A stretch of DNA of 20,921 nucleotides from JBGTKH01 sp041744735 (GCA_041744735.1 JBGTKH010000128.1:1-20921); one strand, 5' to 3'. Counted from the stretch's first letter, positions 6,631 to 14,839 are shown. Numbers and translations: made by a program. Notes: generated by a model from the sequence alone, not told the origin.

Positions 6631-8535
6631 ATGGGTGCGGCAGACCCCGTGGATCAACTGCTTGTCCAACACGTGGGCAATGCGACCATCGTCACGTTTA
6701 CTCAGCGGCGGGTGGACGAAAACTTTCCGGCAGGCGGCTTTTCGCAAGTGCTCACTCACCGGAGCACAGACGGCGGCTGCGGCCAGTTAGTGGTGAACTT
6801 GGGGCACGTCGAACACCTGAGCAGCGCGGGTTTGTCCCGACTGCTGGCGTTGCATCATCAAGTACAGAACGCCGGCGGACAATTGACCCTTTGCAATTTG
6901 CAGCCCGCCATTCAGGAGATTTTCCAAGCGACGCGCTTGGACCAATTGTTCAGCCTGCAGACTGAGCCCCTCGGACCTGATGGGCCGATCGATATAGCTG
7001 CGGAGCCACCTCCGATCAGTCCCGCGGCGGAACCAACCGCGCAGGATGACAGCGCCGAGTTGGTCACTCTTTGCTACCCAAAGAATGCAAGTGCGAGAAA
7101 ACTGTTGCAGGCGTTAGCCGGTAACTTCCGTCTCGTCCACGTATCCGAGATTTCCGAGTTAGAGAATGCCCCTGAACCATTGCCCGCCGTCGCCGTCTTG
7201 CCCCTGCAGTGGAATGCGGCCAGCCGTGATCAGCATCCGCAACTGGATGTTTCCCTGCGGCGATATCTCGAAGAACATGCCCGGCAGCAAGTGGTAATGT
7301 TATATGGAAACCTGACGGAACTCCCCTTGCCGTTCTACCTGCAGGTTTTAGATACCGGAGTATCGCAAATTCTCGACGTCGCGAGTTGTCAGTTTGCGGA
7401 CGAGTTGCTAAGTAGCGTCCAGCGCGCCGTGCAAGAACGGCGAGAGCGGGCAGAGGAACAGGAGGAGCTAAAGGATTTCTTCTGTCAACTCGGTTTAATC
7501 GCCGAGAGCGACGGTATGATGCACGTCTTCCAGCGCGTGGCCACGGCCAGTAAGACGAACGACATGCCGGTCTTGTTGGAAGGAGAGACCGGCACCGGCA
7601 AGGAGCGGTTGGCCCGCGCCATTCACCTGTTGGATCCTAAACGTTGCCGTGGGCCGTTTATACCAATCAACTGTGGGGCAATCAGCAAGACGCTGGCCGA
7701 GAGCGAACTATTCGGGCATAAAAAGGGAGCGTTCAGCGGCGCCGAGAGCGAACGCTTGGGCATTTTCCGCGCGGCGAGCGGCGGCACGCTGCTGTTGGAC
7801 GAGATTGGCGAACTCGATCCGGAATTGCAACCCAAGCTTTTGCGCGTGCTGCAGGAACGGCGGTTGCTTCCGCTCGGCACGGATTACGAATCCAGCATTG
7901 ACATCCGGATCATTGCCGCCACCAATCGCTGCCTGAAGTGGATGGTGGAAACGGGACAGTTCCGGCGCGATTTGTACGAGCGGCTCAATGGGTCTCCGAT
8001 TCACATTCCGCCGCTGCGCGAAAGGCCGCAGGACATCGTTCTGCAAGCGCGGTACTTTCTGCACCGTCAAGCGGGCTCGCGGACGCCCAAGCCACTGGAC
8101 TTCAGCCCCCGCGTGTTGGAGTTGCTGCGCGCCTTGCAATGGGAAGGCAACACGCGGCAACTGGAAAACTTCATCCGCGCGACGCTGGCCGACAACCCGC
8201 AGGGCCCTCTCATTCGGATGGAAGACCTGCCACGAAGGATGCTCTATCAAATGCTGGAAAACTTGTCGCCGCGCCGCGAGGACCATCCGCGGCACGCGCA
8301 TGTTGTCACAGTTGACAAGCCGGAGACGCGCCATACCGCCGATCCACTCGACGAATTGCTCCAAACGATCCGCTCAGAAAATCTGTCCTTGGACGATTCC
8401 CTTTCGCAGATTGAACGACGACTGCTCGCAGCGACGCTTGTGCGGAACCAGGGCAATCAATCGCGCGCGGCCGAAGAACTCGGTTTAAGCCGCCGCACGT
8501 TATTCAATAAACTGAAGAAGTATTGCCTCGATTAG
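6631..8535 (+). CDS. Sigma-54-dependent activator with N-terminal STAS domain
   Basis: This 634-residue protein starts at the ATG at 6631, 7 bases after AGGAGA. Residues 8-112 look like a STAS domain; its signature loop is HLSSAGLSRLLALHHQV (62-78), as in anti-sigma-factor antagonists. Residues 143-268 resemble a degenerate receiver-like domain without an obvious phosphorylated Asp pocket. The AAA+ domain has Walker A GETGTGKE (318-325), the sigma-54 contact loop as GAFSGA (366-371, usual form GAFTGA), Walker B LLLDEIGEL (387-395) and RRDLYERLN (445-453). A Fis-type helix-turn-helix ends the protein (NQSRAAEELGLSRRTLFNKL, 609-628). It should bind DNA upstream of sigma-54 promoters and drive open-complex formation by ATP hydrolysis. 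Control through STAS suggests a partner-switching input in place of a histidine kinase. The Calx-beta/LRR block starts divergently and is a possible target. Confidence 0.92.
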   Translation: MGAADPVDQLLVQHVGNATIVTFTQRRVDENFPAGGFSQVLTHRSTDGGCGQLVVNLGHVEHLSSAGLSRLLALHHQVQNAGGQLTLCNLQPAIQEIFQATRLDQLFSLQTEPLGPDGPIDIAAEPPPISPAAEPTAQDDSAELVTLCYPKNASARKLLQALAGNFRLVHVSEISELENAPEPLPAVAVLPLQWNAASRDQHPQLDVSLRRYLEEHARQQVVMLYGNLTELPLPFYLQVLDTGVSQILDVASCQFADELLSSVQRAVQERRERAEEQEELKDFFCQLGLIAESDGMMHVFQRVATASKTNDMPVLLEGETGTGKERLARAIHLLDPKRCRGPFIPINCGAISKTLAESELFGHKKGAFSGAESERLGIFRAASGGTLLLDEIGELDPELQPKLLRVLQERRLLPLGTDYESSIDIRIIAATNRCLKWMVETGQFRRDLYERLNGSPIHIPPLRERPQDIVLQARYFLHRQAGSRTPKPLDFSPRVLELLRALQWEGNTRQLENFIRATLADNPQGPLIRMEDLPRRMLYQMLENLSPRREDHPRHAHVVTVDKPETRHTADPLDELLQTIRSENLSLDDSLSQIERRLLAATLVRNQGNQSRAAEELGLSRRTLFNKLKKYCLD

Positions 8536-8600
8536 GTTCATGCGCGCCAGGCGGGCATTCTACGGACGGTCGGACTGCTGGCGATCCGCTTCCTCGAAGA

Positions 8601-8615
8601 GTGCCGCTAAGGCAC
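8601..8615. terminator. Small hairpin between convergent genes
   Basis: GTGCC-GCTAA-GGCAC is a perfect 5-bp stem in the 84-base gap between the sigma-54 activator stop and the stop of the convergent secreted-protein gene. There is no T-run, so termination activity is uncertain. It may be another short dispersed hairpin. Confidence 0.25.
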
Positions 8616-8619
8616 GGGC

Positions 8620-9471
8620 TTAGTTGACCTTGAGAATCCTACCCGGCTGTTTTGGTTGATCCGGTTGCTCGGGCTTTCGGTCGCTTGGCCCACCGATGTT
8701 GAAAGGATCGACGTCCGCAGCAGGCCGCGGCTCTTTTGCGTCGGCGCCCGGATGGCCATTGCGGCGAGCTGGCCGCCTGGCTTCGTTCTCGTCCACGCGC
8801 GTGACTGTAAGCGAGGTGGCAAAGAATTTGGGTGGCCGGGTGGCAATGCCTTCGGCGTGAATCTTGTCGCCGGGGCGGATGAGCCGAACGTCGCTGGCTG
8901 CGATATTGACCGCCGCGTCCGGAGTCAGCCGAACGCTGATCGTCTTGTTCTCAGGCAGAGCAATCGTGATACTGCCGCGTGATGCATAGGTAAGTTGTCC
9001 CGCGATCAAATAGTTTTCCACCACGGCACGCTCGCCAAAGTCTCGCGCGTCGGGTTTCGCATCACCTCCGCCAATCGCGTTGGGCAGCAGGCCGAAGACG
9101 CTGTCCTTGGTTCGCGTGATGACCGTCACTTGTGAGACCGGATGCTTCACCGTGCGCTGATTTTCCACCTCGGCCTCAAGGCGGACGTACATGCCCTGCT
9201 TTAAAAAGTCTGCCGATTCCACGCCGCTGATTTGCAATCGAAGTTCAGGAATTCCTTCGTATTTCACGTTCTCGTCGATGCGGCTGGGATCAATTAAGCC
9301 GATCAGCGTTTCGCCCGTGTCGGTACGGATCGAAATGGCTTGCGGAGTGACGGCTTTGACCGTTCCGCTGGCTTCGATGGGAGCCAACTGGGCAGCGGCC
9401 GGCCGCGCCTCAGCTACGGCGATCGCGAATGTGAGGATCGCAACAAGCAGAATGTCAGTTGATCGCAACAT
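8620..9471 (-). CDS. Secreted protein of unknown function with two OB-like beta repeats
   Basis: This protein has 283 residues. The ATG at 9471 follows GGAG by 7 bases and begins a clear signal peptide (MLRSTDILLVAILTFAIAVA then a probable cleavage after EARPAAA, about residue 27). Two similar beta-rich halves follow: about 34-120 (ASGTVKAVTPQAISIRTDTG and later MYVRLEAEVENQRTVKHPVS) and about 155-226 (IAGQLTYASRGSITIALPEN and later RPGDKIHAEGIATRPPKFFA). The pattern of a tolerance or extraction statement followed by a 'G..V...' strand looks like small OB-fold or DUF5666-type domains, but that is only a resemblance. The tail from about 228 is low-complexity, Pro/Arg/Asp-rich and probably disordered. 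It is transcribed divergently from panB across 159 bases. It probably acts in the periplasm. Confidence 0.7.
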   Translation of the reverse strand: MLRSTDILLVAILTFAIAVAEARPAAAQLAPIEASGTVKAVTPQAISIRTDTGETLIGLIDPSRIDENVKYEGIPELRLQISGVESADFLKQGMYVRLEAEVENQRTVKHPVSQVTVITRTKDSVFGLLPNAIGGGDAKPDARDFGERAVVENYLIAGQLTYASRGSITIALPENKTISVRLTPDAAVNIAASDVRLIRPGDKIHAEGIATRPPKFFATSLTVTRVDENEARRPARRNGHPGADAKEPRPAADVDPFNIGGPSDRKPEQPDQPKQPGRILKVN

Positions 9472-9630
9472 GGCTAACTCCAACACACGCGAACTCGTTT
9501 TCTCTCGCACTACCTCTAACATACCGCCGACGCCGCAAGAGTTCCAGCGAATCCAAGGCGAACGTCGGCGGCTGGCACCGCCAGCGCGGGGCAGTTGTAA
9601 GTCTCGCTGGAGACCGTCACAATGCACTAG

Positions 9631-10428
9631 ATGACCACTTCCAATCGAATCACTGTGCCGCATTTCACGGCGCTGAAGGCCGAGGGCCGCAAGATCAGCA
9701 TGCTGACGGCCTACGATTTCACGATGGCGGCGCTGTTGGACGCGACGGGCATCGAGGGGATTCTGGTGGGCGACAGCATGTCGATGGTGGTGCAAGGACA
9801 TGAGAACACGTTGCCCGTGACGCTGGACGAGATGATCTATCACGCCGAAATGGTGGGCCGCGCCGTGCGGCACGCGCTGGTCGTCGTCGACATGCCGTTT
9901 CCTACGTATCACTTAGGCGTTCATAAAGCGATCGAAAATGCGGGCCGCATCTTGAAGGAGACCCGTTGCCAAGCGGTCAAGTTGGAAGGTGGCGCCGATC
10001 AAGCCGAGACGATCGCCGGTTTAGTCGCCGCGGGAATTCCCGTGATGGCTCATGTGGGTCTGCGGCCGCAAAGCGTGCATCAGATGGGCGGTTACAAAGT
10101 ACAACGCGATGAAGAGCGGCTGCTGGCCGATGCGCGGGCCGCCGAACAAGCGGGCGCGTTTTCGGTCGTGCTGGAGTGCATCCCCGCATCGCTCGCCGCC
10201 AAGATCACCCAGTCCTTGCGCATCCCGACAATCGGCATCGGCGCCGGCCCCGCTTGCGACGGCCAAGTATTGGTGATTAACGACCTGTTGGGACTGACCA
10301 GCGGCTACGTCCCTCGCTTCGTCAAGAAATTTGCCGACTTGCAAGGCATCATCGCCGGCGCTGCCACCCGTTACCGCGATGAAGTCCGCCAGGGCACATT
10401 TCCCGGTGACGAACAAACGTTCAAGTAA
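9631..10428 (+). CDS. panB: 3-methyl-2-oxobutanoate hydroxymethyltransferase
   Basis: This 265-residue enzyme of pantothenate (coenzyme A) synthesis transfers a hydroxymethyl group from 5,10-methylene-tetrahydrofolate to 2-oxoisovalerate, giving ketopantoate. The family motifs are complete: GDSMSMVVQGHENTLPVTLD from residue 47, with the metal ligand D48; the second ligand D87 in VVDMPFPTY; K117 in AVKLEGG; HVGLRPQSVHQMGGYKVQ; and catalytic E182 in LECIP. Length is normal. The ATG at 9631 directly abuts a two-codon ORF, ATG-CAC-TAG (9622-9630). The only nearby Shine-Dalgarno-like sequence (GGAG, 9609-9612) is better spaced for that upstream ATG than for panB. No other pantothenate gene is adjacent. 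The YyaL-type gene follows on the same strand after 67 bases. Confidence 0.95.
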   Translation: MTTSNRITVPHFTALKAEGRKISMLTAYDFTMAALLDATGIEGILVGDSMSMVVQGHENTLPVTLDEMIYHAEMVGRAVRHALVVVDMPFPTYHLGVHKAIENAGRILKETRCQAVKLEGGADQAETIAGLVAAGIPVMAHVGLRPQSVHQMGGYKVQRDEERLLADARAAEQAGAFSVVLECIPASLAAKITQSLRIPTIGIGAGPACDGQVLVINDLLGLTSGYVPRFVKKFADLQGIIAGAATRYRDEVRQGTFPGDEQTFK

Positions 10429-10495
10429 CATCGCTTGCACCGCTGCTCACATATCGCAAATCGAATATCAAAAATCAAAAATCGCAAATCAATCC

Positions 10496-12619
10496 ATGTC
10501 CAATCGGCTCGCAAACGAAACCAGCCCGTACCTGCTGCAGCACAAGAACAACCCGGTCGATTGGTATCCCTGGGGACCGGAGGCGCTCGAAAGTGCGAAG
10601 CGGGACGACAAGCCGATTTTTCTGTCGATCGGCTATTCGGCCTGTCACTGGTGTCATGTGATGGAGCACGAGAGTTTTGAGAACGAGCAGATCGCCGAGC
10701 AACTGAACGACAAATTCGTGTGCATCAAGGTTGACCGCGAGGAGCGGCCGGACCTGGATCAGATCTACATGAACGCCGTGCAGCTTCTGACGGGCCGCGG
10801 CGGCTGGCCGATGTCGGTTTTTCTGATGCCGGACTTGCGCCCGTTTTACGGCGGCACATATTGGCCGCCGCACGCGAGCCGCGGCATGCCCGGCTTCGAT
10901 CAAGTGATTTTGGCCGTGCATGACGCATGGCAGAATCGCCGCGATCAAGCCATCGAACAAGCGGGCGAGATTACAAAACATTTGACGCAGGCCGGCGCGA
11001 TAGACTCATCCGGCGCAGGTCTGCGGCTGGAACTCTTGCACAACGCGGCCGTGAAATTGGAGCAAGCCTTTGACTTCACGCACGGCGGTTTCGGCGGCGC
11101 ACCGAAATTTCCGCATTCCATGGACGTGCAGCTTCTGCTGCGCATTTGGCACCGGCAGCCGCGGCAAGGTTTGCTGGACATGGTCAGGCTGACGCTGGAC
11201 AAAATGGCGCGGGGCGGTATTTACGATCATCTGGCCGGCGGCTTCGCACGGTATTCGGTCGATCAGCGGTGGCTGGTGCCGCATTTTGAGAAGATGCTGT
11301 ACGACAACTCGCTGTTGACCGCCGCGTATTTGGATGGCTATCTCGCGACCGGCAATGCGGAATACGCGCGCGTGGCTCGCGAGACGCTCGACTACATCCT
11401 CCAATACATGACCGACGAGCAAGGCGGCTTCCACAGCACCGAGGACGCCGATAGTGAAGGCGAAGAGGGCAAGTTCTACGTCTGGACACCGCGCGAGGTC
11501 CAAGCCGTGTTGGGTGAAGAACGCGGAGCCCGCTTCTGCTATGTGTACGACGTCTCGGAAGCCGGCAACTTCGAACACGGCAACAGCATCCTGAACTTGC
11601 CAAAGACAATCGCGCAGTGTGCTTCACTGCGCGGCTGGGACCCCGCGGAACTGGAAACGGAATTGGCCGAGTCGCGCGCGAAACTACTGGCGGTGCGCGA
11701 CCAGCGGATACGGCCCGGCAAGGATGACAAGATTCTCGTGAGCTGGAACGCGCTCATGATCGACGCGATGGCGCGGGCCGCGGGGATTCTCGACGAGCCG
11801 AAGTATCTTGATGCTGCAACACGCGCCGCGGATTTCATTCGGAAGGACTTGCGCAAAGTGGACGGCCGGCTGCTACATGCGTGGCGACACGGGCAGGCGA
11901 AGTTCGATGCGTACTTGGATGACTACACGTATTTCATCAACGCTCTAGTGACTCTGTACGAGGCCGGCTTCGATGAGCGTTGGATCGACGAGGCCGTGCG
12001 ACTGGCGGACATTGTGCTAAAACACTTCGCCGACCCGCACGGCGGCGGATTCTATTTCACGGCCGACGACCACGAACAGTTAATCGCTCGTAACAAAGAT
12101 CTATACGACGGCAGCGTCCCCAGCGGTAATTCAATGGCCGCCACGGCACTGTTGCGTTTAGGCAAGTTATGCGGACGTGACGATTATCTGAAGGCCGCGT
12201 TCGCGACCCTGGAAATGGGCACAGGCTTAATGGAACGCGCGCCGACCGCCGCCGGCCAGATGCTGATTGCCGCCGACATGTATTTCGGCCCGACTCCCGA
12301 GATCGTCGTGCTGGGTGAAAGCCAAGATGCCGGCACGGCTGCGGCACTGTCGGATCTGCGGAAGCGTTTTGTCCCCAATTACGTGCTTGCTTGCCGAGCG
12401 TCCGCGGACAGCGACGGTGGATCACCAAATCTAGCGACGATCTTCGCCGGCAAGGCGCCGCAAGGAATGCCACCCACGGTTTTTGTTTGCGAAAACTTCT
12501 CGTGTCAGGCACCTGTGAGCGGCAAAGACGCCGCCATCGCCACCTGGGAGCATCTGTCGTTGAACCGCGACCCAGCGGAAAGCGCGACACCGACCCGCTC
12601 CCCATTGGGTCGCGGTTAA
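10496..12619 (+). CDS. YyaL/spermatogenesis-associated-20-type protein with thioredoxin-like domain
   Basis: This protein of 707 residues is the usual length for the family. The ATG at 10496 gives the conserved start NRLANETSPYLLQHKNNPVD. The N-terminal DUF255/thioredoxin-like domain has the CxxC motif in SACHWCHVMEHESFEN (C50 and C53), then GGWPMSVFLMPDLRPFYGGT and YWPP. The rest, from about residue 190, is the (alpha/alpha)6-barrel part with GGFGGAPKFPHS, GGIYDHLAGGFARYSVD, WLVPHFEKMLYDN, FHSTEDADSEGEEGKFYVW and SWNALMIDAMARA. The role in bacteria is poorly known; a redox or sugar-modifying function has been suggested from the fold only. The last 19 residues (after LSLNRDP) are encoded by an inverted repeat and look unlike the rest. 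It may share a transcript with panB. Confidence 0.93.
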   Translation: MSNRLANETSPYLLQHKNNPVDWYPWGPEALESAKRDDKPIFLSIGYSACHWCHVMEHESFENEQIAEQLNDKFVCIKVDREERPDLDQIYMNAVQLLTGRGGWPMSVFLMPDLRPFYGGTYWPPHASRGMPGFDQVILAVHDAWQNRRDQAIEQAGEITKHLTQAGAIDSSGAGLRLELLHNAAVKLEQAFDFTHGGFGGAPKFPHSMDVQLLLRIWHRQPRQGLLDMVRLTLDKMARGGIYDHLAGGFARYSVDQRWLVPHFEKMLYDNSLLTAAYLDGYLATGNAEYARVARETLDYILQYMTDEQGGFHSTEDADSEGEEGKFYVWTPREVQAVLGEERGARFCYVYDVSEAGNFEHGNSILNLPKTIAQCASLRGWDPAELETELAESRAKLLAVRDQRIRPGKDDKILVSWNALMIDAMARAAGILDEPKYLDAATRAADFIRKDLRKVDGRLLHAWRHGQAKFDAYLDDYTYFINALVTLYEAGFDERWIDEAVRLADIVLKHFADPHGGGFYFTADDHEQLIARNKDLYDGSVPSGNSMAATALLRLGKLCGRDDYLKAAFATLEMGTGLMERAPTAAGQMLIAADMYFGPTPEIVVLGESQDAGTAAALSDLRKRFVPNYVLACRASADSDGGSPNLATIFAGKAPQGMPPTVFVCENFSCQAPVSGKDAAIATWEHLSLNRDPAESATPTRSPLGRG
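12563..12617. repeat. Inverted repeat over the 3' end of the YyaL-type gene
   Basis: AACCGCGACCCA (12563-12574) and its exact complement TGGGTCGCGGTT (12606-12617) form 12-bp arms around a 31-base GC-rich loop. The last base of the second arm is the first base of the TAA stop. The insert codes for the C-terminal tail NRDPAESATPTRSPLGRG. It is probably a dispersed REP-like element that the gene reads into. Confidence 0.75.
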
Positions 12620-12652
12620 ACGAAGGCTGGCCAGTTAATGCACCAACGACAA

Positions 12653-12684
12653 CGACCTCCGCCACGCTCCGGTGACGGAGGTCG
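12653..12684. terminator. GC-rich hairpin after the YyaL-type gene, possible terminator
   Basis: CGACCTCCG (12653-12661) pairs perfectly with CGGAGGTCG (12676-12684) around a 14-base loop, 34 bases after the YyaL stop. The downstream bases ATTCGCTTATATG have no strong T-run, so factor-independent termination is possible but weak. Confidence 0.4.
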
Positions 12685-12720
12685 ATTCGCTTATATGTAT
12701 TGCCACGTCCCTGTTTAGCC

Positions 12721-12855
12721 GCTAGTGCTTTGTCAAAGCTTAGCTTTAGGGTTGGCCAACTGCGTGGCGTAAGCTTCCAGCTTGCGTTTCTGGGACGAAA
12801 TCGGATTGGCAAGCAGGATGCTTACCCCACTTTTTAACTTTGACGAAGCGCTAGC
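12721..12855. repeat. MITE-like element with 18-bp terminal inverted repeats
   Basis: GCTAGTGCTTTGTCAAAG (12721-12738) and the complement of 12838-12855 (GCTAGCGCTTCGTCAAAG) match at 16 of 18 bases. Inside are further inverted pieces (GTAAGCTTCCAGCTTGC against GCAAGCAGGATGCTTACC). There is no coding capacity and I could not identify a target duplication. The right arm contains the stop codon of the minus-strand gene ending at 12851. Confidence 0.65.
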
Positions 12856-13180
12856 CCACTAGTTTGGCATATGCGTCGATGGCTTTCTTTGCTTCGGCCA
12901 CACCGCCCAACTGTTCGGCCAGCCGCTTGGCTTTCAACAGCAGATCCAAAGACAATGCGTCGCCGCCGCCTCCGGGTTTGCGGCCGGGACGTCCGCGGCG
13001 CTTGCCGGACTTGCGTTTGTCGGTCGATTTAACGGTGCTCACGAACGCCGCAGTAACATCGATGCCGGTAGCATTCAGCGCTTCGGCGACGGCCTTGGGT
13101 CCCTGATCGGGGTTGGCCGTTATATACTCGCGAATCGCCTGCGACTTGCTGACGCCTGAACCTCTTGCCTTTCTGGCCAT
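12851..13180 (-). CDS. Small basic protein with HTH-like N-terminus and AT-hook-like tail
   Basis: This is a 109-residue protein. The ATG at 13180 is preceded by GAGGAGAAAGAATC, a good ribosome binding site. Residues 9-50 (VSKSQAIREYITANPDQGPK then AVAEALNATGIDVTAAFVST) look like a helix-turn-helix or winged-helix unit. Residues 54-76 are Lys/Arg/Gly-rich with GRRGRPGRKP-like sequence, resembling an AT-hook that binds the DNA minor groove. Residues 77-109 form a predicted helix pair. Similar small proteins are widespread in planctomycetes, which fits a chromatin or transcription role, but no function is established from sequence. The TAG stop (12853-12851) lies in the arm of an adjacent inverted repeat. 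The upstream region is AT-rich (13260-13303). Confidence 0.8.
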   Translation of the reverse strand: MARKARGSGVSKSQAIREYITANPDQGPKAVAEALNATGIDVTAAFVSTVKSTDKRKSGKRRGRPGRKPGGGGDALSLDLLLKAKRLAEQLGGVAEAKKAIDAYAKLVG

Positions 13181-13272
13181 GATTCTTTCTCCTCGATTAT
13201 CAAATGAATGGACACGGGATGGGTTTGCTTAGAACGCAGCCTACAATCAACACATGCCAATGTCTATACCCT

Positions 13273-13303
13273 ATGTCAAATAAATTATGATTTTTATTGA
13301 CAT
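13273..13303. promoter_or_regulatory. AT-rich inverted repeat, possible operator
   Basis: ATGTCAA (13273-13279) and TTGACAT (13297-13303) are 7-bp inverted arms around 17 mostly A/T bases. This is 93 bases upstream of the HTH/AT-hook-like gene start. Both arms contain TTGACA-like hexamers facing outwards, but I see no matching -10 on either side, so a protein-binding site is the better guess. Confidence 0.35.
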
Positions 13304-13408
13304 CGAGTTGCGGCGCCCTTTGCATCATAACCGCGCACGATTTTCTTTGCGTTCATTGCGGCAACCCGCGTTGCGAGTGCCTGTCCCCCATGATCGCTAT
13401 GTACGTAA

Positions 13409-13422
13409 CCGCGCATGCGCGG
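13409..13422. repeat. Perfect 14-bp palindrome CCGCGCATGCGCGG
   Basis: This perfect palindrome lies about 40 bases before the ndk -35 hexamer. It could be an operator or a dispersed hairpin; nothing else is known from the sequence. Confidence 0.4.
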
Positions 13423-13460
13423 GGAATGAGGCGCGTCCTTAGCGGGCGTAAAAGGCACGG

Positions 13461-13489
13461 TTGAGCCTTGTGGATAATTCTTCTACAAT
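13461..13489 (+). promoter_or_regulatory. Sigma-70-type promoter of ndk
   Basis: TTGAGC (13461-13466) is followed, after exactly 17 bases, by TACAAT (13484-13489). Both are close to the TTGACA/TATAAT consensus. Transcription would begin near 13496 and give a leader of about 37 bases before the ndk start. Confidence 0.6.
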
Positions 13490-13532
13490 CTGTCGCTTGC
13501 CAGTAGATGATTTCCGCAGGAGTTGTTTCGCG

Positions 13533-13997
13533 ATGGGTATCGAACGTACGCTCGTGTTGCTCAAACCCGATTGTGTGCAGCGACGGTTGATCGGCCGGAT
13601 CATGAGTCGCTTTGAAGACAAGGGTTTTAATATTGTCGCGATGAAGTTGATCCGCATTACGCCGGATTTGGCCAAACAACATTACGCCGAACACGTCAGC
13701 AAGCCGTTTTATCCTGGCTTAGAGGCTTTCATCACGGGAGCCCCCGTGGTGGCCATGATTATCGAGGGGCTGGAAGCGATTCGCGTGGTGCGCGAGATGC
13801 TGGGTGCCACCAGCGGCTTAAAAGCCGCGGCCGGTACGATCCGCGGCGATTATAGCAGCAGCCGCCAAATGAATTTGGTCCACGCCTCGGACGGCCCGGA
13901 GGCTGCGGCCCGCGAAATCGCCCTGTACTTCCGCGATAGCGAGATTTTCGCATACGAACCAACTCTCACGCCGTGGCTCAAGGCAGCCGACGAGTGA
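13533..13997 (+). CDS. ndk: Nucleoside diphosphate kinase
   Basis: This 154-residue cytoplasmic enzyme moves the terminal phosphate from ATP to other nucleoside diphosphates through a phospho-histidine. Family motifs are clear: RTLVLLKPDCVQRRLIGRI at the start (K11), HYAEHVSKPFY (Y51), GPVVAM-like GAPVVAMIIEG, GATSGLKAAAGTIRGDY (R104) and NLVHASDG with catalytic H117, followed by EAAAREIALYF. The usual active-site text is N.IHGSDS; here it is NLVHASDG, a mild variant. The start at 13533 follows AGGAG by 10 bases. The gene has its own promoter at 13461-13489. It converges on the TVP38-type gene with only 8 bases between stop codons. Confidence 0.96.
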   Translation: MGIERTLVLLKPDCVQRRLIGRIMSRFEDKGFNIVAMKLIRITPDLAKQHYAEHVSKPFYPGLEAFITGAPVVAMIIEGLEAIRVVREMLGATSGLKAAAGTIRGDYSSSRQMNLVHASDGPEAAAREIALYFRDSEIFAYEPTLTPWLKAADE

Positions 13998-14005
13998 CGA
14001 CCACG

Positions 14006-14767
14006 TCAGGCGCTTTGTGCTTGGGGCCTCAGCCAGCCGATGATCTTCTTCATGACCAGCGGAAAGATGCCCAACAGGATCAAGGCCACCAGCAGTTCCA
14101 CCTTAAGAATGCTGCCCGTGCCGCGCTCGGCGATCTGATGCAATGTCGGCAGCGACGAGCCGGTATATACATACACGCAGGTGCCCGGCAACATCCCCAG
14201 TTGGCTGACCCACCAGTACGTCCGCGTGCGCATTTTTGTCAGTCCCATCACCACGTTGATCACAAAGAACGGGACGGCCGGGATCAAACGCAGCGTGAAT
14301 AAATAGAACGCGCCCTCGCGCTCTAAAGCCCGATTAAAACCCTCCAAGCGATCGCCGAAGCGCGCTTGAATAGTCTCGCCGAGTAGATAGCGGCTGAGCA
14401 AGAAGGCCGCCGTCGCTCCCGCCGTTGAGGCAAAACTGACTAACACCAACGCCGGCCAAAATCCGAACAGCCAACCGTACAGCAAGGTCATCCCCGCGGC
14501 ACCGGGCAGCGACATCGACGTCACGACCACATACAGCACAAAGGCGATCGCAAACACTTCCACCGGATGTTGCTGCTGAAAGGCTCTCAACTGCGATTCA
14601 CGCTCAGCCAATGACTCTAGCGATAGTTCGTCACGGAAGAAGATGAAGAGAATGGCAAAGGCCGCGACAACGATACCGGCCACCATCAGCTTCACAATCC
14701 ACTGCCTTCCGGATCGTTTGCCGCGTTGCGGTTCCGCGGACTGTGGGGAATTGTCTGGATTGGACAT
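14006..14767 (-). CDS. TVP38/DedA-family membrane protein (VTT domain)
   Basis: This protein has 253 residues from the ATG at 14767. The frame extends to a GTG at 14836, but that site has no ribosome binding site and begins at a repeat, so the shorter form is preferred. Hydrophobic segments lie near residues 24-43, 69-84, 87-112, 114-127, 155-176, 185-202 and 222-239. The VTT/SNARE-associated domain is recognised from SMSLPGAAGMTLLYGWLFGF (84-103), the G-rich segment STAGATAAFLLSRYLLG, and FTLRLIPAVPFFVINVVMGL (157-176), the conserved R-x-x-P re-entrant region. The family is membrane-embedded and linked to lipid scrambling or proton-coupled transport. The substrate here is unknown. Confidence 0.88.
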   Translation of the reverse strand: MSNPDNSPQSAEPQRGKRSGRQWIVKLMVAGIVVAAFAILFIFFRDELSLESLAERESQLRAFQQQHPVEVFAIAFVLYVVVTSMSLPGAAGMTLLYGWLFGFWPALVLVSFASTAGATAAFLLSRYLLGETIQARFGDRLEGFNRALEREGAFYLFTLRLIPAVPFFVINVVMGLTKMRTRTYWWVSQLGMLPGTCVYVYTGSSLPTLHQIAERGTGSILKVELLVALILLGIFPLVMKKIIGWLRPQAQSA

Positions 14768-14839
14768 AGTTCTGATCCACGATTCAAAGTTCCGTTTCTC
14801 TTCGGATGCGACCAGTGTGAACCAGGTTACGCTCACCCA

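Larger units (their letters stand above)
13181..13532. other. Divergent intergenic region between the HTH-like gene and ndk
   Basis: No gene is visible in these 352 bases. They hold an AT-rich island with an inverted repeat (13273-13303), a 14-bp GC-rich palindrome (13409-13422) and the ndk promoter (13461-13489). Confidence 0.7.

Noticed and set aside
6216..6965. Plus-strand open frame running into the sigma-54 activator
   Set aside because: It overlaps the STAS-coding start in another frame, and its sequence is Arg/Ser-rich without any domain; the activator frame has a good ribosome binding site.
9471..9912. N-terminal extension of the secreted protein at 8620-9471
   Set aside because: The extension lies opposite panB, is His/Arg-rich like a shadow frame, and would bury an excellent signal peptide and ribosome binding site.
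12057..12812. Minus-strand open frame of 251 codons across the YyaL end and the repeats
   Set aside because: It is antisense to the YyaL coding sequence and runs through non-coding inverted repeats; its Arg/Pro-rich text shows no domain.
13270..13330. TTGACA hexamers in the AT-rich island as promoters
   Set aside because: No acceptable -10 hexamer lies 16-18 bases from either hexamer; kept only as an inverted repeat.
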